NCBI GenBank assembly: GCA_003245835.1 | Contig: QKCC01000151.1 | Coordinates: 1-42,304 of the forward strand | Origin: Spirochaetales bacterium | Lineage (GTDB): Bacteria > Spirochaetota > Spirochaetia > UBA9216 | Reading direction: 5' to 3' | Length of the DNA stretch: 42,304 bases | Part shown: piece after piece, positions 32,158 through 39,662 of the stretch | Layout: each line of letters begins with the position of its first letter | How positions within the stretch are numbered: the first letter of the stretch is position 1 | Made by a program: the position numbers and the translations under genes | The notes under the pieces: model-generated | What the model saw: only the letters and a program-made list of their open reading frames with translations | Told to the model about the DNA's origin: nothing | Databases searched by the model: none

Positions 32158-32192
32158 ACTCTTCGGACATTAAAAAGCACTATATGTAGAGC
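32134..32192 (+). promoter_or_regulatory. Two NrdR boxes upstream of nrdR
   Basis: Box 1 at 32134-32149 is ACACCATATATTGCGT and box 2 at 32177-32192 is GCACTATATGTAGAGC. They match the NrdR consensus ACACWAWATYTWGTGT at about 13 and 12 of 16 positions. Starts are 43 bases apart, close to four helical turns, as expected for a pair bound on one face. NrdR encoded just downstream would repress the operon when dATP is high. Confidence 0.65.
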
Positions 32193-32240
32193 TGGCATTG
32201 CCGATAATGAAAATATGAAATTAAAATCAGGGATTAATTA

Positions 32241-32696
32241 ATGAGATGCCCGCGATGCGGTGAAGATAACGATAAAGTTCTTGAATCCAGGCAGGCTTCC
32301 TCCGGAACATCAATCAGACGGCGGAGAGAGTGCGTGGCTTGTTCGTACAGATTTACCTCTTATGAACGTATTGAAGAACGTCCGCTTATGGTTGTAAAAC
32401 GCAGCGGAAACCGGGAACCATTTGACTTAACCAAAATTGCAAGGGGACTGCAGCGTTCACTGGAAAAGAGACCTGTTCCGGCAGAAACTGTCAGCGAAAT
32501 CCTTGCGCATATTGAAGATCAGGCTTATATGATTGGGAAGAGTTCCCATGAAGTATCTGCCGCAGAACTTGGTGAAATCGTGCTTGAAAAACTTTACGGA
32601 ATAGACAGTGTTGCATATATCAGATTTGCTTCAGTCTACCGTTCGTACACCGATGTTCAGGAATTTATCGAAGAGATAAAAAAATTAAAACATTAA
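32241..32696 (+). CDS. nrdR: Transcriptional repressor NrdR
   Basis: NrdR represses ribonucleotide reductase genes according to the ATP/dATP ratio. 151 residues: zinc ribbon with CPRC at 3-6 and CVAC at 31-34, then an ATP cone at 49-139 (VVKRSGNREPFDLTKIARGL). Length and order are canonical. It is the first gene of the nrd operon and its binding sites flank the promoter. The gap to nrdD is 15 bases with GGGAGG. Confidence 0.96.
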   Translation: MRCPRCGEDNDKVLESRQASSGTSIRRRRECVACSYRFTSYERIEERPLMVVKRSGNREPFDLTKIARGLQRSLEKRPVPAETVSEILAHIEDQAYMIGKSSHEVSAAELGEIVLEKLYGIDSVAYIRFASVYRSYTDVQEFIEEIKKLKH

Positions 32697-32711
32697 AAAC
32701 TGGGAGGAACT

Positions 32712-34823
32712 GTGGATTTCAGGCAGAACGATAACGACTGGAGGGAATTTCTCGGAGTCGAGCACAAACCCGCCGCACAATCAGTAATACGATTGATTGT
32801 GAAGCGGGACGGTACTACGGAGAAATACGATCGATGGAAGATAGCAAGCGCTATCGGAAGAGCGATTGCGGCAGCCAAAAACCATGAAGATCTGGATCTT
32901 GTAGAAGAACTGACTGCGCGTGTTGAGAACGCTATTGCCGGCTTCATGAGCGGCAGGCATCCGAATTCGGCACCGGCAATCGAGGAAATTCAGGATATTG
33001 TCGAAACAATACTTGTAGAATCAGGCGAAGTTGAAGTAGCCAAGTCGTACATCATTTACAGGGCGCGGCATGAAGTTATGCGTGATACACGTAAACTGAT
33101 GCTCGATATAAACGGCACCATGGACGGATATCTCCAGCAGTCCGACTGGCGGGTAAACGAAAACGCCAACGTCAACTTCTCTCTGGGAGGCCTGATTCTT
33201 CATAACTCAGGTACTATCACGGCAAACTACTGGCTTAAAAATATCTACTCGGAAGCTATTTCGGAAGCGCACAGGAATGCAGATTTTCACATCCATGACC
33301 TTTCCATGTTTTCAGGCTACTGTGCCGGATGGTCTCTTCGGCAGCTGATCCAGGAAGGGCTCGGCGGAGTTCCGGACAAGATCACTTCCCTGCCCGCATC
33401 ACACCTTTCGACTCTGATCCAGCAGATAGTCAACTTCCTCGGCATCATGCAGAATGAATGGGCCGGAGCACAGGCGCTGTCGAGTTTCGACACATACCTT
33501 GCCCCGTTTGTGAAGGCCGACGAATTGTCGTTCAAGGAAGTAAAGCAGGGTCTGCAGAGCTTCATCTTCGGGGTCAACACCCCGTCGCGATGGGGAAGCC
33601 AGGCACCGTTTACAAATATCACCCTCGACTGGACTGTTCCCCATGACCTGCGAGACAAACCCGCAATCGTCGGAGGAAAAGAGCTTGATTTCACATACGG
33701 CGAATGCCAGGAAGAGATGGATATAATCAACAAGGCGTTCATCGAGCTGATGCTTACAGGCGATGCAAACGGAAGGGGCTTCCAGTACCCCATTCCGACC
33801 TATAACCTGACCCAGGATTTCAACTGGACGTCACCTAACGCAAAACTCCTGTTTGAAATGACCGCGAAATACGGAACTCCGAACTTTCAGAACTTCATAA
33901 ACTCGGACCTTGATCCCAACGACGTCCGTTCGATGTGCTGCAGACTTCAGCTTGACAAACGTGAACTCAGAAAGCGCGGCGGCGGTCTTTTCGGTTCGGA
34001 TGAGTTTACAGGTTCAATCGGTGTTGTAACACTGAATCTTCCGAAGATCGGATACCTTTCGAGATCAAAACAGGAATTCTATAACCGGCTGACCGACCTG
34101 ATGGACCTTGCAGCTCATTCTCTACAGATCAAGAGAAAAGTGGTTAACAGGCTGATGGAGGCAGGACTTTTTCCGTACACAAAACGCTACCTGTCGCATC
34201 TGAATAACCATTTTTCAACAATCGGTATCTGCGGAATGAATGAAGCGCTTCTGAATTTCCTCGGTAAAGACATCACCGAACCCGAAGGACGTGAATTTGC
34301 GCTTGAAGTCCTTGATTTCATGAGGGCAAGGCTTGCTGATTACCAGGAAAAGACAGGCGATCTGTACAACCTTGAGGCATCTCCGGCGGAAAGCACAAGC
34401 TACAGGCTGGCGAAGCACGACAAGCAAAGATACCCTGACATCATCACATCAGGCACCGACGCCCCCTTCTATACTAACTCGTCGCAGCTTCCTGTTGACT
34501 ATACAGCAGATATCTTCGAAGCGCTTGATTTACAGGACGAGCTTCAGGTCAAATACACCGGCGGAACAATGTTTCACGGATTCCTTGGCGAAGCTGTTGA
34601 GGACTGGGAAGCATGTATGAACCTGGTAAGAAGTATTGCATCCAATTACAGGCTGCCGTTTTTTACGATATCACCGACTTTTTCAATCTGTCCGAAGCAC
34701 GGATACCTGAGCGGGGAGCATTTTAACTGCCCGAAATGTGCGGATGAAGAAAAGGCCGACATCATAAAGCGGATTGATGCACTGGAAGGCGAAAAATATA
34801 AATTAACCGAATCTATAAAATAA
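32712..34823 (+). CDS. nrdD: Anaerobic ribonucleoside-triphosphate reductase, catalytic chain without the glycyl radical domain
   Basis: NrdD reduces ribonucleoside triphosphates without oxygen. The start is GTG 32712 after GGGAGG. In 703 residues: ATP cone at about 22-115 (VKRDGTTEKYDRWKIASAIG); barrel core with DFHIHDLSMFSGYCAGWSL near 195; the catalytic-loop cysteines in DVRSMCCRL, followed by GGGLFGSDEFTGSIGVV; zinc-binding CPKHGYLSGEHFNCPKC at about 660-676. In one-chain NrdD the glycyl radical motif follows at once. Here the chain continues only with a charged helix (ADEEKADIIKRIDALEG) and stops. The missing domain is the start of the next gene, in another frame, 14 bases away. Confidence 0.95.
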   Translation: MDFRQNDNDWREFLGVEHKPAAQSVIRLIVKRDGTTEKYDRWKIASAIGRAIAAAKNHEDLDLVEELTARVENAIAGFMSGRHPNSAPAIEEIQDIVETILVESGEVEVAKSYIIYRARHEVMRDTRKLMLDINGTMDGYLQQSDWRVNENANVNFSLGGLILHNSGTITANYWLKNIYSEAISEAHRNADFHIHDLSMFSGYCAGWSLRQLIQEGLGGVPDKITSLPASHLSTLIQQIVNFLGIMQNEWAGAQALSSFDTYLAPFVKADELSFKEVKQGLQSFIFGVNTPSRWGSQAPFTNITLDWTVPHDLRDKPAIVGGKELDFTYGECQEEMDIINKAFIELMLTGDANGRGFQYPIPTYNLTQDFNWTSPNAKLLFEMTAKYGTPNFQNFINSDLDPNDVRSMCCRLQLDKRELRKRGGGLFGSDEFTGSIGVVTLNLPKIGYLSRSKQEFYNRLTDLMDLAAHSLQIKRKVVNRLMEAGLFPYTKRYLSHLNNHFSTIGICGMNEALLNFLGKDITEPEGREFALEVLDFMRARLADYQEKTGDLYNLEASPAESTSYRLAKHDKQRYPDIITSGTDAPFYTNSSQLPVDYTADIFEALDLQDELQVKYTGGTMFHGFLGEAVEDWEACMNLVRSIASNYRLPFFTISPTFSICPKHGYLSGEHFNCPKCADEEKADIIKRIDALEGEKYKLTESIK

Positions 34824-34837
34824 ACTGGGAGAAAAAA

Positions 34838-35368
34838 ATGAGAACTATCGAAACAATCAACAGTGAGATCAGCGAACTCAAAGAGAGAATGCTGTCCGTA
34901 AAGGGAACCGAAACCGAGGTGTATACCAGGATCGTAGGTTATTACCGTTCCGTTAAAAACTGGAACAAGGGAAAGAGGGACGAATACGGCAAGAGAAAAC
35001 TTTTTTCGCAGCCGAACAGACCCTCGATAAGAGAAGCAGCAGGAACAGCTGTCAGCACAGCTACATTTATAGATACTCCGGCACCGAGAAGGAAGGCACT
35101 CTCTGCAAGCAAGGGTGAGCCGTCAGGTTACTATTATTTCTACCGCAGCACCTGCCCGAACTGTCCTCCGGTCAAAAACTGGCTCGATGATTTCAGCATG
35201 AACGGTTCCGCAGTCAATGTAGACGATAAAGACGGTTTTGAAAAAGCAGCGTCTTACCAGATATTCGTTTCACCTACAGTTGTTTTTCATGACGATGAAG
35301 GGAAAGAGATGTACCGTGCCACAAATGTCGGCGCACTTGATGCACTCTTTTCCAACGCCGTAGTTTAA
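34838..35368 (+). CDS. Glycyl radical domain of NrdD fused to a thioredoxin/glutaredoxin-like domain
   Basis: 176 residues. Residues 4-22 form a charged helix. Residues 28-56 are the NrdD glycyl radical motif: YTRIVGYYRSVKNWNKGKRD, with the radical glycine predicted at Gly34. After a flexible linker (60-95) comes a thioredoxin-like domain, with FYRSTCPNCPPVKNW (Cys106 and Cys109) and the cis-proline in FVSPTVVF (Pro146). NrdG would make the radical here, and the CPNC pair could reduce the active-site disulfide of NrdD. The leader AACTGGGAG matches that of nrdD, supporting a genuine start over a sequencing frameshift. The charged helices at the NrdD end and this start may bind each other. Confidence 0.9.
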   Translation: MRTIETINSEISELKERMLSVKGTETEVYTRIVGYYRSVKNWNKGKRDEYGKRKLFSQPNRPSIREAAGTAVSTATFIDTPAPRRKALSASKGEPSGYYYFYRSTCPNCPPVKNWLDDFSMNGSAVNVDDKDGFEKAASYQIFVSPTVVFHDDEGKEMYRATNVGALDALFSNAVV

Positions 35369-35382
35369 AACCTGCTTCGGCG

Positions 35383-36087
35383 ATGGGCGAAAAACTCTAC
35401 GGTTTAAACAAAACTACGCTTATTGATTACCCCGGGAAGGTTGCATCGACAATTTTTACCCGGGGTTGTAATCTCAGATGCCCCTACTGCCATAATCCCG
35501 ACTTCGTTTCATGCTGCGAAGACATCCCCGACCTTTTTAAATGGAGTGAAATTGTCGACTACCTTAAAAAAAGGTCCGGACTTCTCGGAGGAGTCTGTAT
35601 TACCGGCGGGGAACCCCTGATTCATGACGACATCCCTGAACTGATATCAGATATCCACAGTATAGGACTTAAGGTTAAAATTGACACCAACGGGACCCTT
35701 CCTGAAAAACTCAGATCACTTAAAGCCGATTACATCGCTATGGATATAAAAACTTCGCTCAAGAACTACAAACTTCTCGGATACACCGGAAGTGAAAGCG
35801 AACTCGCCGGCAGAGTCACTGAATCAATCAGGATAATCAGGGAATCAGGAATCCCTCACCACTTCAGAACAACGGTTGTGCCGGGGATTGTATCTGAAAG
35901 CGACATTGAAGAAATCATAGGCATGGCTGCCGGTGAAAAGATCTATGTTCTTCAGGGATACCGACCCGGAGTTACACTCGACCCTGCATACTCTGAAGTC
36001 CCTGCAATGGAACCTGAAAGGCTGGAAACTATGTGTGGAATGTTTAAGGCAGCCGGTATCGACTGCACATTGCGGTATAACAACTAG
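35383..36087 (+). CDS. nrdG: Anaerobic ribonucleotide reductase activating protein
   Basis: NrdG is a radical SAM enzyme that abstracts a hydrogen from the glycine of the reductase. 234 residues with TLIDYPGKVASTIFTRGCNL, cluster cysteines CNLRCPYC (the CxxxCxxC spacing as C-N-L-R-C-P-Y-C), and ITGGEPLIHDDIPEL. This is the longer NrdG type that goes with clostridial-style NrdD. Two extra cysteines follow (SCCED). The ATG is 14 bases after the previous stop with only a weak ribosome site, so coupling is likely. Its target is probably the separate glycyl radical subunit just upstream. Confidence 0.94.
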   Translation: MGEKLYGLNKTTLIDYPGKVASTIFTRGCNLRCPYCHNPDFVSCCEDIPDLFKWSEIVDYLKKRSGLLGGVCITGGEPLIHDDIPELISDIHSIGLKVKIDTNGTLPEKLRSLKADYIAMDIKTSLKNYKLLGYTGSESELAGRVTESIRIIRESGIPHHFRTTVVPGIVSESDIEEIIGMAAGEKIYVLQGYRPGVTLDPAYSEVPAMEPERLETMCGMFKAAGIDCTLRYNN

Positions 36088-36089
36088 GC

Positions 36090-36380
36090 GGGTCAGCAAG
36101 GGTGTGTATATGGTTTATTCCGCTGCCGCCTGACTGAAAATTCTGATAAAGATGAACTATTTCCGGAAGTTCTGTATACATCTTTTACGGAATATTCTGA
36201 TACTTTAAATCATCTGATTATACAGTTATCTCCCAATCACTTCCGGTAAACTGAAAGACCGGGACGACAGCAGCTATTTACCGAAGCTGGGGGGCCCCTG
36301 AAACGGCGGAAAAAATCTACCTTTTTTCCGCCGTTTCAGGGGTCAGCAAGGGCGTGTATATGGTTTGATCCGCTGCCGCC
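36090..36380. repeat. Pair of 41-base direct repeats bounding the nrdG-dgt gap
   Basis: The copies at 36090-36130 and 36340-36380 begin GGGTCAGCAAGGG and end CCGCTGCCGCC; they differ at 3 of 41 positions and are 250 bases apart. The first starts three bases after the nrdG stop and the second ends six bases before the end of the dGTPase gene. Between them are a 21-base perfect hairpin and a weaker inverted repeat (CTTCCGGTAAA 36240-36250 with TTTACCGAAG 36277-36286). No ORF of note is present. It could be a dispersed repeat family, a duplicated 3' region or a small non-autonomous element. Confidence 0.7.
36295..36342. terminator. Long perfect hairpin, possible bidirectional terminator
   Basis: 21-base perfect arms (36295-36315 and 36322-36342, starting CCCCTGAAACGGCGG and ending in six A) around the loop TCTACC. 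Transcribed from either side it gives a very stable stem whose top is A6/T6. It lies between convergent nrdG and dGTPase genes. The right arm overlaps the start of the second 41-base repeat, so hairpin and repeat may be one element. Confidence 0.7.
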
Positions 36381-36385
36381 CCGCT

Positions 36386-37522
36386 CTATTCATTAAGAAA
36401 TATTTCATTAAACTGGTATTCAAATTTCCTCGGGATCATAATTTCATTTACGCAGTTCAGAGCGTAATTATCTGTCATCCCCGCAAGATAATCAAAAACG
36501 ACATTCTGTGTACCGCCGTCAACCTCAAGGTAAAAGGGCTTCATTTTTCTGTAATAATCGCTGAACCTTGCCGCAAGGAAATTATTCTCAGCCTTGTAAA
36601 TCTCATCGTCCTCACCGCCCTTTTCAAGCATCTCGCTCAGATATTCAAAAAGGGTCTTCAGAACGCGCTCGAAGTACCTGTGGTAGGATGACAGCATTGG
36701 GTTTTTATATATTCGCTTATAGTTAAAATCCTTGAGTTCGATCATGGCTTTGAAAACATCATCTGAAAATCCTATTCTGCCCGTTTCGAGTGACGTGGCA
36801 ATCAGGTCGTTTACCATGGTGTTTATGATCTCGCTGTTGTTTTCACCCAGAAGCTCCCTGACGTCGGCTGAAAGCTCATCGCGGCTGATCAGTTTAAGCT
36901 GCAGGGCATCCTCAAAATCCCGGCCCATATAAGCAATCTTATCCGACATACGGACAATAACAGCCTCCCAGGTAGCAGGGTAATTGTCCCGGTTTTTAAT
37001 AGAAGACAGGTCTTTTACCTCAAAATCCGGGACAATGGACTGTTCAAATTTCTCTCCGCAGTGATTCAGGATCCCGTCACGAACTGCATAGGTCAGGTTA
37101 AGTCCCTTTCCGTAATTCGCAAGGTGATCCACAACCCTGAGTGAATATATTTCGTGCTTGAACCCTCCCGACCCGCTCATCAGCTCGGAAAGTATGGTCT
37201 CACCCACATGTCCGAACGGAGTATGCCCCAGATCATGACCGAGGCCGATAGACCAGGCGAGGTCGGCATCGAGATCAAGCGCCCGGCAGATGGTTGCCGA
37301 GATCGAGGCAACGTGCATCACATGCTCAATCCTGGTACAGATGTGATCATTATGCGGAGAGAAAAACACCTGGGTTTTATGTTTCAGGCGCCGAAACGGG
37401 TAACTGTGAATTATAGCCGTCGTATCCCGGAAATATGATGTCCTTAAATCCCTTGATCTTGCTGTTTTTCTTGCAGTAAGTTCACTATTGGGGATAGGAT
37501 TCTTGAAAAAAAGACTGTTCAT
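36386..37522 (-). CDS. dgt: dGTPase-type HD-domain phosphohydrolase
   Basis: Dgt-type enzymes split dNTPs, mainly dGTP, into nucleoside and triphosphate. 378 residues: SYPFRRLKHKTQVF near 42-55 and the HD metal site in HICTRIEHVMHVA and GLGHDLGHTPFGHVGE near 92-107, then SDKIAYMGRDFEDAL. This is the short bacterial form. AGGA precedes the ATG. It faces the nrd operon, so the two ends of deoxynucleotide balance, synthesis and breakdown, are neighbours, although in separate transcripts. Confidence 0.9.
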   Translation of the reverse strand: MNSLFFKNPIPNSELTARKTARSRDLRTSYFRDTTAIIHSYPFRRLKHKTQVFFSPHNDHICTRIEHVMHVASISATICRALDLDADLAWSIGLGHDLGHTPFGHVGETILSELMSGSGGFKHEIYSLRVVDHLANYGKGLNLTYAVRDGILNHCGEKFEQSIVPDFEVKDLSSIKNRDNYPATWEAVIVRMSDKIAYMGRDFEDALQLKLISRDELSADVRELLGENNSEIINTMVNDLIATSLETGRIGFSDDVFKAMIELKDFNYKRIYKNPMLSSYHRYFERVLKTLFEYLSEMLEKGGEDDEIYKAENNFLAARFSDYYRKMKPFYLEVDGGTQNVVFDYLAGMTDNYALNCVNEIMIPRKFEYQFNEIFLNE

Positions 37523-37561
37523 AAAAAATCCTGAAAACTTTTATTGCATTTCTGTTTCAAA

Positions 37562-37579
37562 GTTTATATCATTATAAAC
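37562..37579. promoter_or_regulatory. Inverted repeat in the promoter gap before the GGDEF-EAL gene
   Basis: GTTTATA and TATAAAC flank TCAT. It lies 14 bases before the ATG at 37594, in the 71-base divergent gap with the dGTPase gene. The TATATC and TATAAA words inside it may be the -10. Either an operator or simply promoter DNA. Confidence 0.35.
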
Positions 37580-37593
37580 GGAATGGTCAACTT

Positions 37594-39657
37594 ATGAAAA
37601 ACGAGAAAATTCTTGTAGTAGAAGATGAGCGGATTATAGCTATTGATCTGCAGCGCAGACTCGAACGTTTCGGCTACTTTGTAGTGGGAATCGCTGCATC
37701 CGGAGATCAGGCTCTGGAGCTCGTCAAACAGCACAAACCCGATATTATCCTTATGGATATAATGCTCGTCGGTGACATTGACGGTATAGAGACTGCTACA
37801 ATCATCAAGAATGAATTCGCTATTCCGGTTATATTCCTTACCGCTTACTCCGATGAAAAAACCCTGGAAAGAGCTAAAATCGCCGAACCATCAGGCTATA
37901 TCCTGAAGCCGTTTAAAGACAAAGAACTTTACACAACTATAGATATTTCGCTCTATAAATACAGGGTCGATCAGGAGCTTAAGCGGCAGCAGCGCTGGTC
38001 AACGGCCATACTGCATTCAATCGGAGACGGTATAATAGCAACAGGAAAAGATGAAAAAATAATCCTGATGAACCCGATAGCAGAAAAAATCAGCGGATGG
38101 TCGGAAACTGAAGCGATTAACAGAAATATTTCCGATATAATTGAACTTGAAGATATAAGTGAACAGAGCCATTCAAAAATGAGACTTCCTGATGCAACCT
38201 ACCTGTTGACCAGAAAGCGGCCCTTCACTTTTAAAAGCTGTTACCTTGCTAACCGTTTCGGCGAAAAGCTTCAGGTTGAGGGATCACTCGCTTCTATTAC
38301 AGATAAAACCGGGAATTTTGAGGGACTGGTTCTGGCGATCCGCGATATGACTAATGTTAAAAAACTCTCTGATGCGGTCGAGTACCATACCAGCCACGAC
38401 AAACTCACTGGATTGTCGAACAGAGATACTTTTTCTGTTCAGCTTGAAGAGGCTCTTCAGAAATCAAAAACCTCAAAGGGTGTATATGCTCTTGCATATA
38501 TTGATATTGACAGATTCAAGATCATCAACGAAACCTGCGGCCACACAACAGCGGATTCAATGTTAGTCGAAACCGCTTCGGTTATAAAGGAATTTTCCGA
38601 AAACCCGAACGACAGCGCACGGATCGGGGGCGACCAGTTCGGCCTGATTTTTTATTCAGACAGTGAAAAGGATGCTGTTAAAAGGATCCATGAACTGCAC
38701 AGCTCATTTCACAGGAAAAAGCTTAAATGGAATGGAAACGTTTTCGCCTTCGACACCAGCATCGGGCTCAGCTTCATCGACGATAACTCTGGAAACGTGT
38801 CCGAGATACTCGCCGAAGCCGATGATGCCTGCCTCATAGCAAAGGAAGAAGGCGGTAACCGGATCAAGGTTTATAACCGGAAAGAGAACCGTTTTCAGCA
38901 GAGGCGAGGTGAAATGGAATGGGTCAGCAAACTGTCCAAAGCCCTCGATGAAAACCGTTTTGAACTGTTCATCCAGGAAATACGTCCGTTGAATCCTTCC
39001 AAGTATTCGTACAGCAAGGGTGAAATACTTATCAGGATGAGAGACGAAGAAGGCAACTTGGTAATGCCTATCGATTTCATTCCTGCGGCAGAACGCTACA
39101 ACATGATGGTCCAGATTGATAAATGGGTTATCTCAAGAGCAGTTGAACTGTACCTCGAAAACCAGAGCAACGGCAAGCTTGCAGGCATCAAGGAAATAAC
39201 CATCAACCTGTCAGCTCAGTCGATGGCAGACGACAGCGTTCTTAAGCTTATCAGGTCGATTTTCCAGACATCTCTGATACCGGCAGGCACAATCTGTTTT
39301 GAAATCACGGAAACTGCCGCTATTACGAATATGGCTTCTGCCCATGAATTCATTCATGAACTGCGACAAACCGGCTGCAGCTTTGCGCTTGATGATTTCG
39401 GAAGCGGGTTTTCTTCTTTCAACTACCTTAAAAATCTGCCTGTAGAATACCTGAAGATTGACGGTATATTTGTAAAAAATATGCACGAAGATGAAGAAAA
39501 CAGGGCAATGGTAGAGGCAATAAACAACATGGGGCATATTATGGGTAAAAAGACGATTGCCGAATTCGTCTGCAATCCCAGAATCATAGAAATGCTGACT
39601 GAAATCGGTGTTGATTTTGCCCAGGGTTATGAAATAGCGACACCCCGGCCGCTTTAG
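37594..39657 (+). CDS. Response regulator with PAS, GGDEF and EAL domains
   Basis: 687 residues for cyclic-di-GMP signalling in the cytoplasm. Receiver at 4-122 with phospho-acceptor Asp55, Thr83 and Lys105; PAS at about 130-250 (AILHSIGDGIIATGKDEKII); GGDEF at about 260-425; EAL at about 435-685. The cyclase motif is GGDQF in place of GGDEF, so synthesis may be lost or weak. The EAL signature reads EIL, but other catalytic marks remain: INLSAQS, FEITETA, ALDDFGSGFSS, LKIDG and IAEF. It is probably a phosphodiesterase regulated by phosphorylation and PAS, with the GGDEF domain as GTP sensor. No kinase is adjacent. Confidence 0.9.
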   Translation: MKNEKILVVEDERIIAIDLQRRLERFGYFVVGIAASGDQALELVKQHKPDIILMDIMLVGDIDGIETATIIKNEFAIPVIFLTAYSDEKTLERAKIAEPSGYILKPFKDKELYTTIDISLYKYRVDQELKRQQRWSTAILHSIGDGIIATGKDEKIILMNPIAEKISGWSETEAINRNISDIIELEDISEQSHSKMRLPDATYLLTRKRPFTFKSCYLANRFGEKLQVEGSLASITDKTGNFEGLVLAIRDMTNVKKLSDAVEYHTSHDKLTGLSNRDTFSVQLEEALQKSKTSKGVYALAYIDIDRFKIINETCGHTTADSMLVETASVIKEFSENPNDSARIGGDQFGLIFYSDSEKDAVKRIHELHSSFHRKKLKWNGNVFAFDTSIGLSFIDDNSGNVSEILAEADDACLIAKEEGGNRIKVYNRKENRFQQRRGEMEWVSKLSKALDENRFELFIQEIRPLNPSKYSYSKGEILIRMRDEEGNLVMPIDFIPAAERYNMMVQIDKWVISRAVELYLENQSNGKLAGIKEITINLSAQSMADDSVLKLIRSIFQTSLIPAGTICFEITETAAITNMASAHEFIHELRQTGCSFALDDFGSGFSSFNYLKNLPVEYLKIDGIFVKNMHEDEENRAMVEAINNMGHIMGKKTIAEFVCNPRIIEMLTEIGVDFAQGYEIATPRPL

Positions 39658-39662
39658 TCAAT

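Noticed and set aside
31958-32170. Minus-strand frame of about 70 codons between the ParA-like gene and nrdR
   Set aside because: It covers the terminator and the nrd promoter with NrdR boxes, has no ribosome site, and its low-complexity product matches nothing.
36131-36294. Group II intron, riboswitch or tRNA-like RNA between the 41-base repeats
   Set aside because: The weak inverted repeat with a bulge does not form a known fold by eye, and no conserved motif of those classes was found.
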